10,650 nt of DNA from CAZERT01 sp964630015 (GCA_964630015.1 CAZVTJ010000028.1:1-10650); one strand, 5' to 3'. Shown: positions 1 to 8,510, counted from the stretch's first letter. Notes: generated by a model not told the origin, from the sequence alone. Program-made: numbers and translations.

Positions 1-1408
1 ATGAGTGATGAAAAAACTCATCCTGATTTCTTTTTTTCATTTTTTTCGGTTCAGAAGATATGCTGATTTGATCGAAATATTCAAGCAAACCAAATCTGTT
101 TAATACCCTGGAAATATAACTTCTTGACCATTGTGCATTTGAAGTTAGGCATATTTTGATCCCGCGTTGTTTTAGTGCCTCCAGTGTTTCTTTTGCGCCA
201 GGCATAGTTATTGCCGTGTCAAGCTCAACATGTCTATACCATTCCTGTTGAAGCAAATGGATCATTTGTTCGGATTGATGATCGCTTAGTGAAATACCTG
301 TGTTTTTCAAACGCTGAATAATTAACCCTACGGAATCTACAAAAGGAACTTCTACGCCAAGACTTTGGAATTGATTCCACACTTCACCTCTCACCTCGTT
401 GCAAACGCGTGTGAATAGCTCTTCAGGAATAATAATTCCTATACGGGCTAATTTGGTAATTGCATATTTAGGAAATTGTTCATAACGGTCAGAATATTCA
501 GCAGACCATTGCACAAGGGTATCATATAAGTCAAAAGATACGGCGCGGATTTCTGGATTATGATCCACTATTTGAATGATGTCTTCTAGACGTTGGATTG
601 ATTGGGGAATTTTTCCTTGCTCGGATAGTCTGGTAAGTAGATCAATTCTTGACTTCGGATTATTTTGAAGGTCTTTTATTTGGTCGTATGTCCGAATAGC
701 AATTTCAGAGAGACCCTTAAAAGGGACATCTTCAGGTTGTAATCCTCGTTGGATTATCTGTGGTTTTAATGCTCGGGATAATCCAATGATTTGTGTTATA
801 GGTTGAATATGAAGCGCCGCATCTACTGTGGACGGGGTGGTTCCTGTTTGGATGCTTCGTAAAATATCCAAAGCCACGTGTTGGGCAATTCCATGTGATT
901 TTGCGTATTGCGCGACTGTCACAGCAGTTAAACGATCTAGTGTCCCATCATTCAATTTTACAATTACACGGTGTCCTAATATTTGTGAAATGATTGATCG
1001 GTCTGCTTCCAAACCTCCTCCATGATTGATTGCATCAGTTTTTATTGCGTTTAGTTCTGCCTGGGTTGTGTAATTTGATGCAAGTAAAATGCCGGCTGGA
1101 ATGATAGCCTCTGGATCTTGTGTATGCTCTAATAAACGAATTGCTGATGCTGTGGTAATGATATCTGCTTTTCTTCGTGCTATTGTGCGTGGCTCGATGG
1201 TTATGCCGTGATGTAATAAAAATTGTTCAGGGTTATCTAAAATGTCAGAAAGATGTAACTGGGATGTTAGGTCTTGAAGAGAAATACCGTTCGAATATAC
1301 AGAATATCTGTTAACTGCAATGGGCAAACTTGTAGACAACGAACGGATAGTCATGCATTGTTGTTTTATCATTGTTTCTGGAGATACAGGTAACGTTAGT
1401 TCGGACAT
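1..1408 (-). CDS. HAD-type hydrolase with long unrecognised N-terminal region (3' end beyond window)
   Basis: The frame is open from ATG at 1408 to the left window edge (469 full codons, no stop), so the C-terminus is missing. The last ~180 residues look like a haloacid-dehalogenase-superfamily domain. Motif I is AVSFDLYDTL, with predicted nucleophile Asp293; the Tyr at +2 and Asp-Thr at +3/+4 resemble the DxYGT form of 2-haloacid dehalogenase-like members. A cap-like helical stretch follows, then motif II in KICLTSNAQ (Thr422/Ser423) and a SSEPKKMKK segment that could carry the motif III lysine. The motif IV acidic residues would lie outside the window. Such enzymes usually hydrolyse phosphate esters through an aspartyl-phosphate; the substrate cannot be told. 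Residues 1-285 are mostly helical and match no family I recognise. The gene lies 127 bp downstream of the giant gene on the same strand. No clear Shine-Dalgarno precedes the ATG, and an in-frame TAA lies further upstream. Composition is AT-rich (hand counts of two 60-base lines: 37% and 43% GC). HAD assignment is fairly sure; function is unknown. Confidence 0.75.
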   Translation of the reverse strand, partial: MSELTLPVSPETMIKQQCMTIRSLSTSLPIAVNRYSVYSNGISLQDLTSQLHLSDILDNPEQFLLHHGITIEPRTIARRKADIITTASAIRLLEHTQDPEAIIPAGILLASNYTTQAELNAIKTDAINHGGGLEADRSIISQILGHRVIVKLNDGTLDRLTAVTVAQYAKSHGIAQHVALDILRSIQTGTTPSTVDAALHIQPITQIIGLSRALKPQIIQRGLQPEDVPFKGLSEIAIRTYDQIKDLQNNPKSRIDLLTRLSEQGKIPQSIQRLEDIIQIVDHNPEIRAVSFDLYDTLVQWSAEYSDRYEQFPKYAITKLARIGIIIPEELFTRVCNEVRGEVWNQFQSLGVEVPFVDSVGLIIQRLKNTGISLSDHQSEQMIHLLQQEWYRHVELDTAITMPGAKETLEALKQRGIKICLTSNAQWSRSYISRVLNRFGLLEYFDQISISSEPKKMKKRNQDEFFHHS

Positions 1409-1420
1409 AAGAATTAAAGT

Positions 1421-1476
1421 ATTATGTTCGTTTTTATGAGGAAGTTGGCACAAATTTGATAATTATTCTGAATAAT
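1421..1476 (-). promoter_or_regulatory. Possible promoter/operator region of the HAD gene
   Basis: On the minus strand a CATAAT hexamer (1426-1421) lies 12 nt before the HAD start codon and could be a -10 box. No good -35 is seen at the usual distance. Further upstream, 1462-1476 is a perfect 7-bp inverted repeat (ATTATTC, one central base, GAATAAT). Its centre is too small for a hairpin loop, so it would be a protein-binding dyad rather than a terminator. No strong intrinsic terminator is visible between the giant gene and the HAD gene, so read-through is possible. Confidence 0.25.
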
Positions 1477-1534
1477 CGAACGTGAAGCTTGTTTGTTATT
1501 GATGGGCATTACATTGCACAAATCATACATACTT

Positions 1535-4500
1535 TTACTTGAATTTTAGAGTTTTTATATGATCAAAAGCCGCCCAGAGAACGAAAAGATTTGCATACGT
1601 TGTATCTGGGCTTGATGAATCTATAAGTGGATACGTTGGATGAAAATGATATGCAAGTCTTTGAAGTACATTTGCGGTTTGAATTACCTCGGGACTGATT
1701 GTATCTTCCCATATTATTTGTTTCGCCGCATCTATGAAGATACTCCTTGATGGATCGGTGTCGAATGATGGATCATTTTGTGATAAATCAATAAGCTTTT
1801 GTGAGCTGAGCCATTCAATAAGATCTTTATATAAATGGGCTGATTCTGTCTTTTTCAATCCACCATGTCGTTCTGCTTCGGAAAGATCTGCAAGCGCTAG
1901 GAATTCTTGGGTTTTGGTTATTGCATCAGCTCTTTGTGATGTTTCGATAGGGGAAGATGCTTCATTTGATAAAAATGCTATCAAATCAGATTCAGATAAA
2001 CCAATTGTTGGATTTTCAGTATGAGTTTGTAACGCAACAACATCCTCATAAGTTAATAGAGTCATCTTATTTTCTGATATGAAAACTGGTAATCCTTCCG
2101 TTTTAAACTCAGATGCTCCAGGTTTCATCGCATGAGCAATTGCTGCCTGATAAATAGTCCATAAAGTACAATTATAGCTATCGTCACCTGATTGTTTTAA
2201 CGACATTTTTGCTTTGACCATCCATTCTTTTCCTTGCGGAGCGGAAATGCTCAAATCATAACCAATTGCCTGAAGTTGGGGAATAATAGCATCCCACTGT
2301 TGATGAACTCCACTTTGGATACCAGGAATACCTGCAACGATCATATTCACAGAATGGATATCGGAGACTGTAATATCAATTTCAGCATTTGGATCGGTAA
2401 GTATGCTAATAGATTTTGTCAATTCTTCCTGATCAATATCTTCTTCGGACAGTGTAATATTCGTTGGTCCTTCTGGTGGTGGAGAGGCGATGATTGTTTG
2501 TTCACCATCTAAGAATGGATTGTATACAGTTAAACGGTACTTGTTTTCTCCAATATTTTCAGGTGGTTTAAGCAAGAGAACTGCATGATTACCTACAAAT
2601 ACAGATACCATTGGGATATGATATCGTTCTGCGATTTCAACGAGCTCATCTTGATTTAAATATCTTGTTTTCCATGATTCTCCTTCTTGCCATCCGCGTT
2701 CTGATTTTCCATGCGAATGTAATCTATTCCGTTCAGATGAAATAAAAGGCTCAAGACCAAATGTTTTATTTCTACTAGCCAATAGTGCAATTTTTTCTTC
2801 TTCGCTTAATGATTCATTAGGTAAAGAGGCCTGAAGCATCCGCAATCGATCATTTTGTGGCATAGATGAGTCAAGTATTTGTCCGACGGGAACAATCGGT
2901 CTATTTTCAGCAGAATGATCCAATGGCTCAGCTGTTGGTTCAGGAAGATCAACATGGAGTTGCTCAGCAAGCTTTTCCAAAGGAGAAAGTGTTTCAGATG
3001 GTGTAGGTGTTGTGGTGGGGCTGCTTGTTGGTAAAGTAGTTGTAGGATTTATTGGAGAAGAGGGCTGATTTGATGCAACTTGTTGGAGCCAATCAAATTG
3101 TTCCGCCCATGTTAATGCTTGTATGCGTGCTTGTTCATCGGCGGGAGTATTCCATTGGATAAATGCCTGTTGGAGTAGTAACGGTAATGCTTGTCGTATT
3201 TTATCCTGTTCTGTTGGAACATAGAGTGTTTGTGGATTAGAGCCTGATCCCCGTTGCTCGTACCCATATCCATACCCATACCCGTATCCATACGGGGGTT
3301 GGGGTGGAGCAGGAGTTGGTGTAGGAGTGGGCGTTGGTGGTTGGGGTGTTATTAGCTTCTTCTTATTCAGCGGTGTTCTGGGTAACGGTACTCCCGTAAC
3401 CACAGGCAATGGATCGCTCGGTGTGGTTGTTGTCGCGGTAGCACTGAATGACACAACATTTACTCCGCCTTGCGGCACCGCACCGGTTATGGAATGTGAG
3501 CCAACTTCAGCCGTGAACGTTTGGTTAAGTATCGTGTGTGTGACTTCTTGTTCTCCGGCCCCTCCATAGTGATCCATCAGGAATTGGATATCGTCTTTTC
3601 CCGGAATATCCCTTTCCATACCGCTATAGCCGACTTTCCAAAGAATTTGGTGAAGCCTATCCATTTGATCGAGCGGTATTCCTTCTTTGTACATTCGGAT
3701 TGCTTCGTCGGTATCGGCAACAATTTGTCGCATTGATTCAGGAGAAAACAGCGATTTTGGCAGTTCAAATTGGGTGTCTACGCCAAGAGGATCGGATGGC
3801 AATCCGGGATAGTTTATTTCTTTGCCTCCATCATAAAGCGACCGAAAAGGTATTGAGCGATCAATAGGGCCAGATCCGTGATTGATCAGTGTTACATTAT
3901 CCGGTATTCCATCGCCATTTGCGTCAGAGACATAATTGTATTCAAACCCGCGCAAAATATGTTTTATCGCGTTAATATCCGCGTTGGGATTGTTCAGATC
4001 AACACCATTGTCATGAAGCGTACGTTCCACATACCCCCAAAATCCGCCTTGTGGATCCCACTGGGACGCATTGAGTTTGAAGGTATCATCTGCTCCAGGA
4101 ATTTTTTCCACCAGCGTTACATCATGCGTGTCCGGCGTCCCAAGATGGATGTGGAAATCCGTGTGCGTGCTGTTATATGTTTCAAGTCCTTGTTGAACAG
4201 CATCCGTATTCGTTATGGCACCGTGTGAATCAAAGTGAATTCCTTCAACAACAGTTGTGTGGGAACCGTCGGGCAAATCATGAACGAGCGTATAGGTGCC
4301 GTTTTGCGCCGCATCAAGATGAGTGTCTTCCGGAAGATTAATATGGGCGACATGATCGACACCGGCGCTATCGATAAAGTGTTGTGATGAATCAAGAACC
4401 TGTTGATTGACGGAGTCAACTGCTTGCATTTGGTCGGAAATATCAAGGTAGGGTGATTCGTCAATATCTTGTAATACATCCGTATCTACAATATTTCCGT

Positions 4501-7500
4501 CTGCATCCACATCAATATTGTGGGATATGACAATATCATTGATCGGGGTTCCGTGAATTGGTGATGCGGCTTGAATAACAAGATCGTGACCGCCTTCAGG
4601 ATTGTCAATGATGGTAAGTTCCTGCGGAACGGTATAGTGGTCATTTCCTATGACAATATCATGGGTGTTGCCAGAAAAAATTGTATCCGGTTCGATTGCT
4701 TCCGTATGGTCGACGCTCATGGTGTATCCATGTTGTGCCGCTTCCGCAAGACCGTCGGGGGTAATGTGTCCGGATGCGTCCAAATGGGACGAAAAGTTAT
4801 CTATTATGACTCTATCTGGTTGATGTGTTGTCGGGTCGATATGGACAAGATCACCGGATGAATCCACAGTCATTGATTCGGGGAGCTGATATCCCGCTGT
4901 ACCATCTGCCGGTATATGGGCCGGTCCTGCCGGGGGATGAAGGACGGTTGTTGTATGTTCGGCAAGCGTATCGCTTAACTCGTGGAGTCCTTCGCCGGTA
5001 ATAAAACTAATTCCAAAAGTAATTCCCGCTTTTTTCCATGCTTCTTTTTTTGCAAGGGATTTGAAAACCTCCTGTGCTTTAGTAATGGTATCATTGTGCA
5101 TTTGTTCCTGGGTGTTAGTTGCTTTCTGGAGGAAGCCCAATATATTTTGTCTGGTAATCGGGCCGGTGATTTGTGTTATACTTCTTGCTGTTTGTTCGTT
5201 GTTCGGATCGGTTAAAAATGCAATTACCGCCTCTTCGGCTTTCGCAAGGGCGAAATCAAGGTTGGTACGTTCCTTGTCTAATGCTGTATCCGATGAATAG
5301 CTGATCATAACGGCAGGGGCGTCTTTTCGGTCGGATATGGCGATGCGTGCACGCACGTCTGCCACAACCCTGATTGCTTCCGTAATATTAGCTGGAGTTA
5401 GGGCAAGTTGCGTTGGGTTATCCGGATCCGTATAGATGGCTCCCAATACGGATTTTTGAAGATCAGTTGCGGAGCGGAGGAATGATTCGCCTCCCAAGCT
5501 TTCAAGCAGTGATTGTTCAAGAATTGCTTGCCGCCTCCCAGTCTGATCAAACGTTTCTCCGATTTCCCGTTCATGCTGATGATGTTTGCGTTCGGATTGA
5601 AGCCGGTGATATTCGGTAACGCCAGCAACGGAACCTGCGGCAGCCGAACCAACTGCTATCGAGATAGGTGCTGCTAAGGGATTTGCGGCTCCAGTTAATG
5701 CCGCAGCAGCAACGCCTTTTGTTGCTATTTTTGCACCAGTTCCTGCGAGACGGAATATGATACATGTTGCCGCTGCAACCGCAGTACCGACAACTGGTTC
5801 ATTGACAAGAAGCGCTCCGGGAAGTTTTGCCCGTATTTTTTCCATTCTCGTCTGGTCTTCCCGTGTCCGTGCGCCTGGTTTTGCAATACCAAGCCGTATC
5901 TGAAGTTTTTCGATTCTGTCATTGAGATATGCATCAAATTCTTCTAGAGATCGATCATGTTGGGCTTGCGCAAGCTCACTTCGGAATGCTTTTGCTGCCT
6001 CAAACATGGATGTAGCAAAATAATCCATTTCCGTTAGTTTTGAAATATCGGCTTTATAGGAAGGATCATTCACATCAGTTGATGAGGATGCCGTTGATGC
6101 TGCGTACGCCTTAAATTCATCGCTTTGAAAATATTCCTGAAGATTTTTTAAGAATTCTTCCTCGCTGAGTGGGGGATTGCTTGTTAAAAACGTACGGATT
6201 CGGGACCGAATTGCATCAAGAATTTTTTTATCTTTTTCATCGGTACTATCAAGAATCCTCAGATGTTCACCTGCTTCCGTATGAATCAAACGCTCCGAAT
6301 CACTGATGTAGCGATCGGCATTACTGTTTATGGCATCCCGTTGTGCCTGGCGGGCAGCCAATAATTCCGGACTCAGTTGTCCGTTTGCTTTTTGCGCTTC
6401 GATGATATTGAGCGCTTCCGCAAAAACAACCCGATCACGGGCTAATCGTTGTGCGAGTGTCGGTTTTTTTGCCCCATGGAAAATATGTTGTTCTGCCTGT
6501 ACTACGGCATTTACAACAACCTCTCCTGCCATGGACGTTCCGGCCGCATCAAGGAGTTTTTTATATTGTTGATGGTAGTAATCTTCATAGAGATCCCGGA
6601 AAAAATTCCCCTTAAAGATATTTTTTCCTAGTTGATGAAATGACCCAATCATGTGTTTGAATGCCCCTTCACGGCGCACATCTTGCCACCATTGGGATAT
6701 TGCGGTAAGCTCCGCTCGTGTTCTGCCCCATATATTTTGTCCGTTGTCTTTTGCAGCTTTGGATAAAGCATGCATTCTGGACAGCAAACTTGGAGCCTGG
6801 TTTTCTTCCATGTGTTTCCGGGCTAAGTTTCGCGCTTCGTTTGTACGGAGTTCGCTTTCGGAAACGCCAATGGCAGCAATAACATCAGGACCTCTTGCGG
6901 GTGGTTCAACTGGTGGTTGTTCTGGTGGTTCTGGTGGTTTAGGTGGTTCCACCGGGTTAGGAGGTTCAACAGGTGTTGGTGGTTCTATCGGTTTCGGAGG
7001 CTCAACCGGCTTTGGAGGTTCAATCGGATTCGGTGGTTCCACAGGGGTAGGAGGTTCAACAGGTGGTTCAACTGGTTTTGGTGGCTCACTCGTTGTTGGG
7101 GGTTCACCCGGTTTTATTGGTTCAACCGAAACTGGCGGTTCTGTTGGGTGTAACGGAAGTCCACCCGGTGGATTTTCCGATTTATCTGTTGGATCATTCG
7201 GATTTTCGATTCCGGAATTGTATCNNNNNNNNNNNNNNNNNNNNNNNNNNNNNNNNNNNNNNNNNNNNNNNNNNNNNNNNNNNNNNNNNNNNNNNNNNNN
7301 NNNNNNNNNNNNNNNNNNNNNNNNTTTCGATTCCGGAATTGTATCCGGGATCTTCATTGGGCTTTTTTGGTTCTGTGGGGTTGAGTGATAGTCCTCCTGG
7401 AGGATTTTCCGATTTATCTGTTGGATCATTCGGATTTTCGATTCCGGAATTGTATCCGGGATCTTCATTGGGCTTTTTTGGTTCTGTGGGATGTAAAGAA

Positions 7501-8189
7501 AGTCCTCCCGGTGGGTTTTCCGTTCTGTCTTCATCATCAATACCGGAATTATATTGCCATGACTCTTCCGGTTTTTTGGATTCATTCGGTCCAAGAGGGA
7601 GTCCACCTGGTGGATTTTCTTCATGGCCGAGTCCTGATGTTTCATCTGGATAAGAAATTTCATCCCCTGCTGCATTGAAGGATGCATTCCCCGGAACCTT
7701 CGGAGCTGTCTGATTTTTTTTCTTTTTTGGATTTTCCGTTGTTAATTCATCGATCGGAATATCAACATGTTCCCCTTTATCATTGACGATTCGGACACCC
7801 CATACCTGATTTAATGGCACTTTATCTCCTGTAACTCGGGATGTTACTGGTTCTTTTTGTGCCGCACCGGAAACTCCGGATGCGCGAAGCAGTAAAATGC
7901 CGCTATCTTTCCCAAATTCACCTAGGCGATGCGTTGCACCGGTTATATCATCTTGGATAGGCGTATCTCGTGTCGGAAGGTCAAGAAGTTGTATTTTATT
8001 GAGGACATGGCCGCTGAATTGATCTGTTGTAAATACCCCTTGTTGGCGAAGTGCACGAATACGGTCTTTTGCTGCTTGTGTTACATAGAGTGTTGTTCCG
8101 TTAATTTTTTCCGAAGGATTTCCCAATTGCAGTGCCTCTCCCAATCCTGGGATTTGTATACCGGTATGGATTTCGTTCATTTCCGCCAT
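1535..8189 (-). CDS. Giant repeat-rich multidomain protein (at least ~2,177 aa), interrupted by an assembly gap
   Basis: The gene starts at ATG 8189 (MAEMNEIHTG) and ends at TAA 1537-1535. The 100-N gap at 7225-7324 puts the halves in different frames; joining them over their shared 21 bases restores one frame of 2,178 codons including stop. Residue numbers below use that join. Residues 1-170: unrecognised domain, no signal peptide. About 190-310: 37-residue NPPGGL repeats. 337-378: seven (V/I)EPP(K/T/N)P units, with more Pro-rich sequence around them. About 400-745: charged helical region. About 749-817: Ala/Gly-rich hydrophobic segment, possibly a membrane hairpin. 820-1010: helical. About 1050-1400: Asp/His-rich beta-like region with DxxGxI motifs and an EF-hand-like DANGDGIPD (1382-1390). 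About 1570-1603: TPTPTP then a YG tract. About 1797-1970: possible CE-clan cysteine peptidase (His1828, Asn1850, Cys1967). The remainder is helical. A GGAG lies 13 nt before the ATG, inside the preceding gene. The layout suggests a surface or envelope structural protein, but the lack of a signal peptide leaves this open. No close known family is recognised. Confidence 0.85.
2120..2700 (-). other. Candidate CE-clan (C48/Ulp1-like) cysteine peptidase module of the giant protein
   Basis: The segment reads in order: a Trp and YLNQDELVEIAERY (compare the WLND-type entry motif of Ulp1-like enzymes), then VSVFVGNHAVLLL (His codon 2585-2587), then LTVYNPF 22 residues on (Asn codon 2519-2521), then KQSGDDSYNCTLW (Cys codon 2168-2170). 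The order His, Asn/Asp, Gln, Cys is that of clan CE peptidases and is opposite to papain. Two points weaken the match: the Asn-to-Cys distance is 117 residues, longer than in Ulp1, and Asn replaces the more usual Asp. This is a motif reading by eye. Confidence 0.35.
3260..3345 (-). repeat. Pro/Thr linker followed by Tyr-Gly dipeptide tract
   Basis: Bases 3260-3292 encode an uninterrupted alternation of Tyr and Gly, starting and ending with Tyr (11 codons). It sits directly after a PTPTPTPTPAPPQPP stretch. At DNA level this is an imperfect six-base repeat, with the Gly codons mixed between GGG and GGA. It marks a flexible boundary between the Asp/His-rich region and the C-terminal module, and composition changes close to it. 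Confidence 0.8.
3899..4780 (-). repeat. Diverged ~91-residue repeats with DxxGxI motifs (protein level)
   Basis: Four related motifs are seen in the giant protein: DASGHITPD (first Asp codon ending at 4780), DADGNIVDTD (4507), DSHGAITNTD (4231) and DANGDGIPD (3925). Spacings are 91, 92 and 102 residues. Between them lie alternating hydrophobic/polar stretches with PxGxH turns (NPEGGHDLVI, LPDGSHTTVV), as in beta-sandwich repeats. The last motif fits a DxNxDGxxD calcium-loop pattern. Calcium binding and a beta fold are inference. Confidence 0.5.
5618..5824 (-). other. Ala/Gly-rich hydrophobic segment, possible membrane hairpin
   Basis: About 69 residues are nearly free of charge. They form two apolar blocks, VVGTAVAAATCIIF and NPLAAPISIAVGSAAAGSV, separated by a short RLAGTGAKIATKG stretch with basic residues. 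It is the most membrane-like part of the giant protein and lies between two charged helical regions. The small-residue content would also suit a buried helical packing segment, so a membrane role is not certain. Confidence 0.45.
6935..7060 (-). repeat. Seven tandem 18-bp units encoding (V/I)EPP(K/T/N)P
   Basis: The units read, from the protein N-terminus, VEPPTP, VEPPNP, IEPPKP, VEPPKP, IEPPTP, VEPPNP, VEPPKP, with degenerate copies on both sides. The order T-N-K-K then T-N-K hints at an older four-unit (72-bp) duplication. Synonymous codons differ between units, so the array is older than the 111-bp repeats beside it. Glu-Pro-rich stretches of this kind form stiff extended stalks, as in TonB linkers. 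Confidence 0.85.
7142..7625 (-). repeat. 37-residue (111-bp) tandem repeats, collapsed at the assembly gap
   Basis: The repeat unit carries YNSGIE, then an acidic NPNDPTDKS part, then ENPPGGLSL, then PTEPKKPNEDPG. Four ENPPGGL copies are visible, with equivalent bases at 7601, 7502, 7391 and 7159; the middle pair is 111 bp apart and the upstream pair 99 bp. Exact 55-base identities exist between 7325-7379 and 7436-7490, and between 7170-7224 and 7402-7456, so expansion is recent. The period is a multiple of three, so copy-number change would keep the frame. Confidence 0.9.
7225..7324. other. 100-N scaffold gap inside the repeat array
   Basis: Exactly 100 Ns, a usual placeholder for unknown length. 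The base before the gap ends a 21-base sequence (7204-7224) that is repeated exactly as the first 21 bases after it (7325-7345). The gap size is therefore not real and may be negative (an overlap). As written it throws the giant gene out of frame. Confidence 0.98.
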
Positions 8190-8192
8190 ATA

Positions 8193-8510
8193 TTATTGAA
8201 TACTCCGATATACCTCCCGAAAATCCACCAGTGTACGTACAATGACACCCTGCGGATCGGGGACAGCCGTTTGGATAAAATCGGTAATTTCGTTTTCTTT
8301 TGCATCCGTATCGATTAAACGGTTGAATTCGGAGACTTTTTCCTGTGGGATAGCGGCAATAAGGTTGGTATTGATGAGTGTTGTCAGTCGTTTCATCAGG
8401 TCGTCGTGCATGGACAGACGCTGGTCTTCGGATAAAACGGCGGTTCCATAGGATTCGTCCAGAAGGCCGTTAATATATGAAGAAAGCGATGGGCTGGAAA
8501 ATGAATCCAT
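8193..8510 (-). CDS. Small helical protein, DUF5663-like, coupled to the giant gene
   Basis: It encodes 105 residues, from ATG 8510 to TAA 8195-8193. The protein is acidic and predicted mostly helical, with no signal peptide and no cysteine. Its pattern (SSYINGLLDESYG, then SEDQRLSMHDDLMKRL, then VSEFNRLIDTDAKENEITDFIQTAVPDP, then a closing VDFREVY helix) recalls the short DUF5663 proteins common in Patescibacteria. That match is from memory and uncertain. Only 3 nt separate its stop from the giant protein's ATG, so the two are very likely cotranscribed and translationally coupled. A small helical partner in that position may be a chaperone, adaptor or subunit of the giant protein; this is inference. 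No Shine-Dalgarno is seen before its ATG, but a perfect TTGACA lies 29 nt upstream of it. Confidence 0.8.
   Translation of the reverse strand: MDSFSSPSLSSYINGLLDESYGTAVLSEDQRLSMHDDLMKRLTTLINTNLIAAIPQEKVSEFNRLIDTDAKENEITDFIQTAVPDPQGVIVRTLVDFREVYRSIQ

Noticed and set aside
3577..5937. Several 60-90-codon frames on both strands inside the giant gene
   Set aside because: They are out-of-frame shadows of a continuous coding frame with clear protein-level repeats.
6651..7388. Long plus-strand frame rich in GGS repeats
   Set aside because: It is the antisense reading of the Pro-rich and NPPGGL arrays (CCx codons read as GGx). It crosses the gap and has no ribosome-binding site or conserved domain.
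7142..7625. CRISPR array
   Set aside because: The direct repeats are 111-bp units read in frame as protein repeats. There are no unique spacers between short identical repeats and no cas genes nearby.
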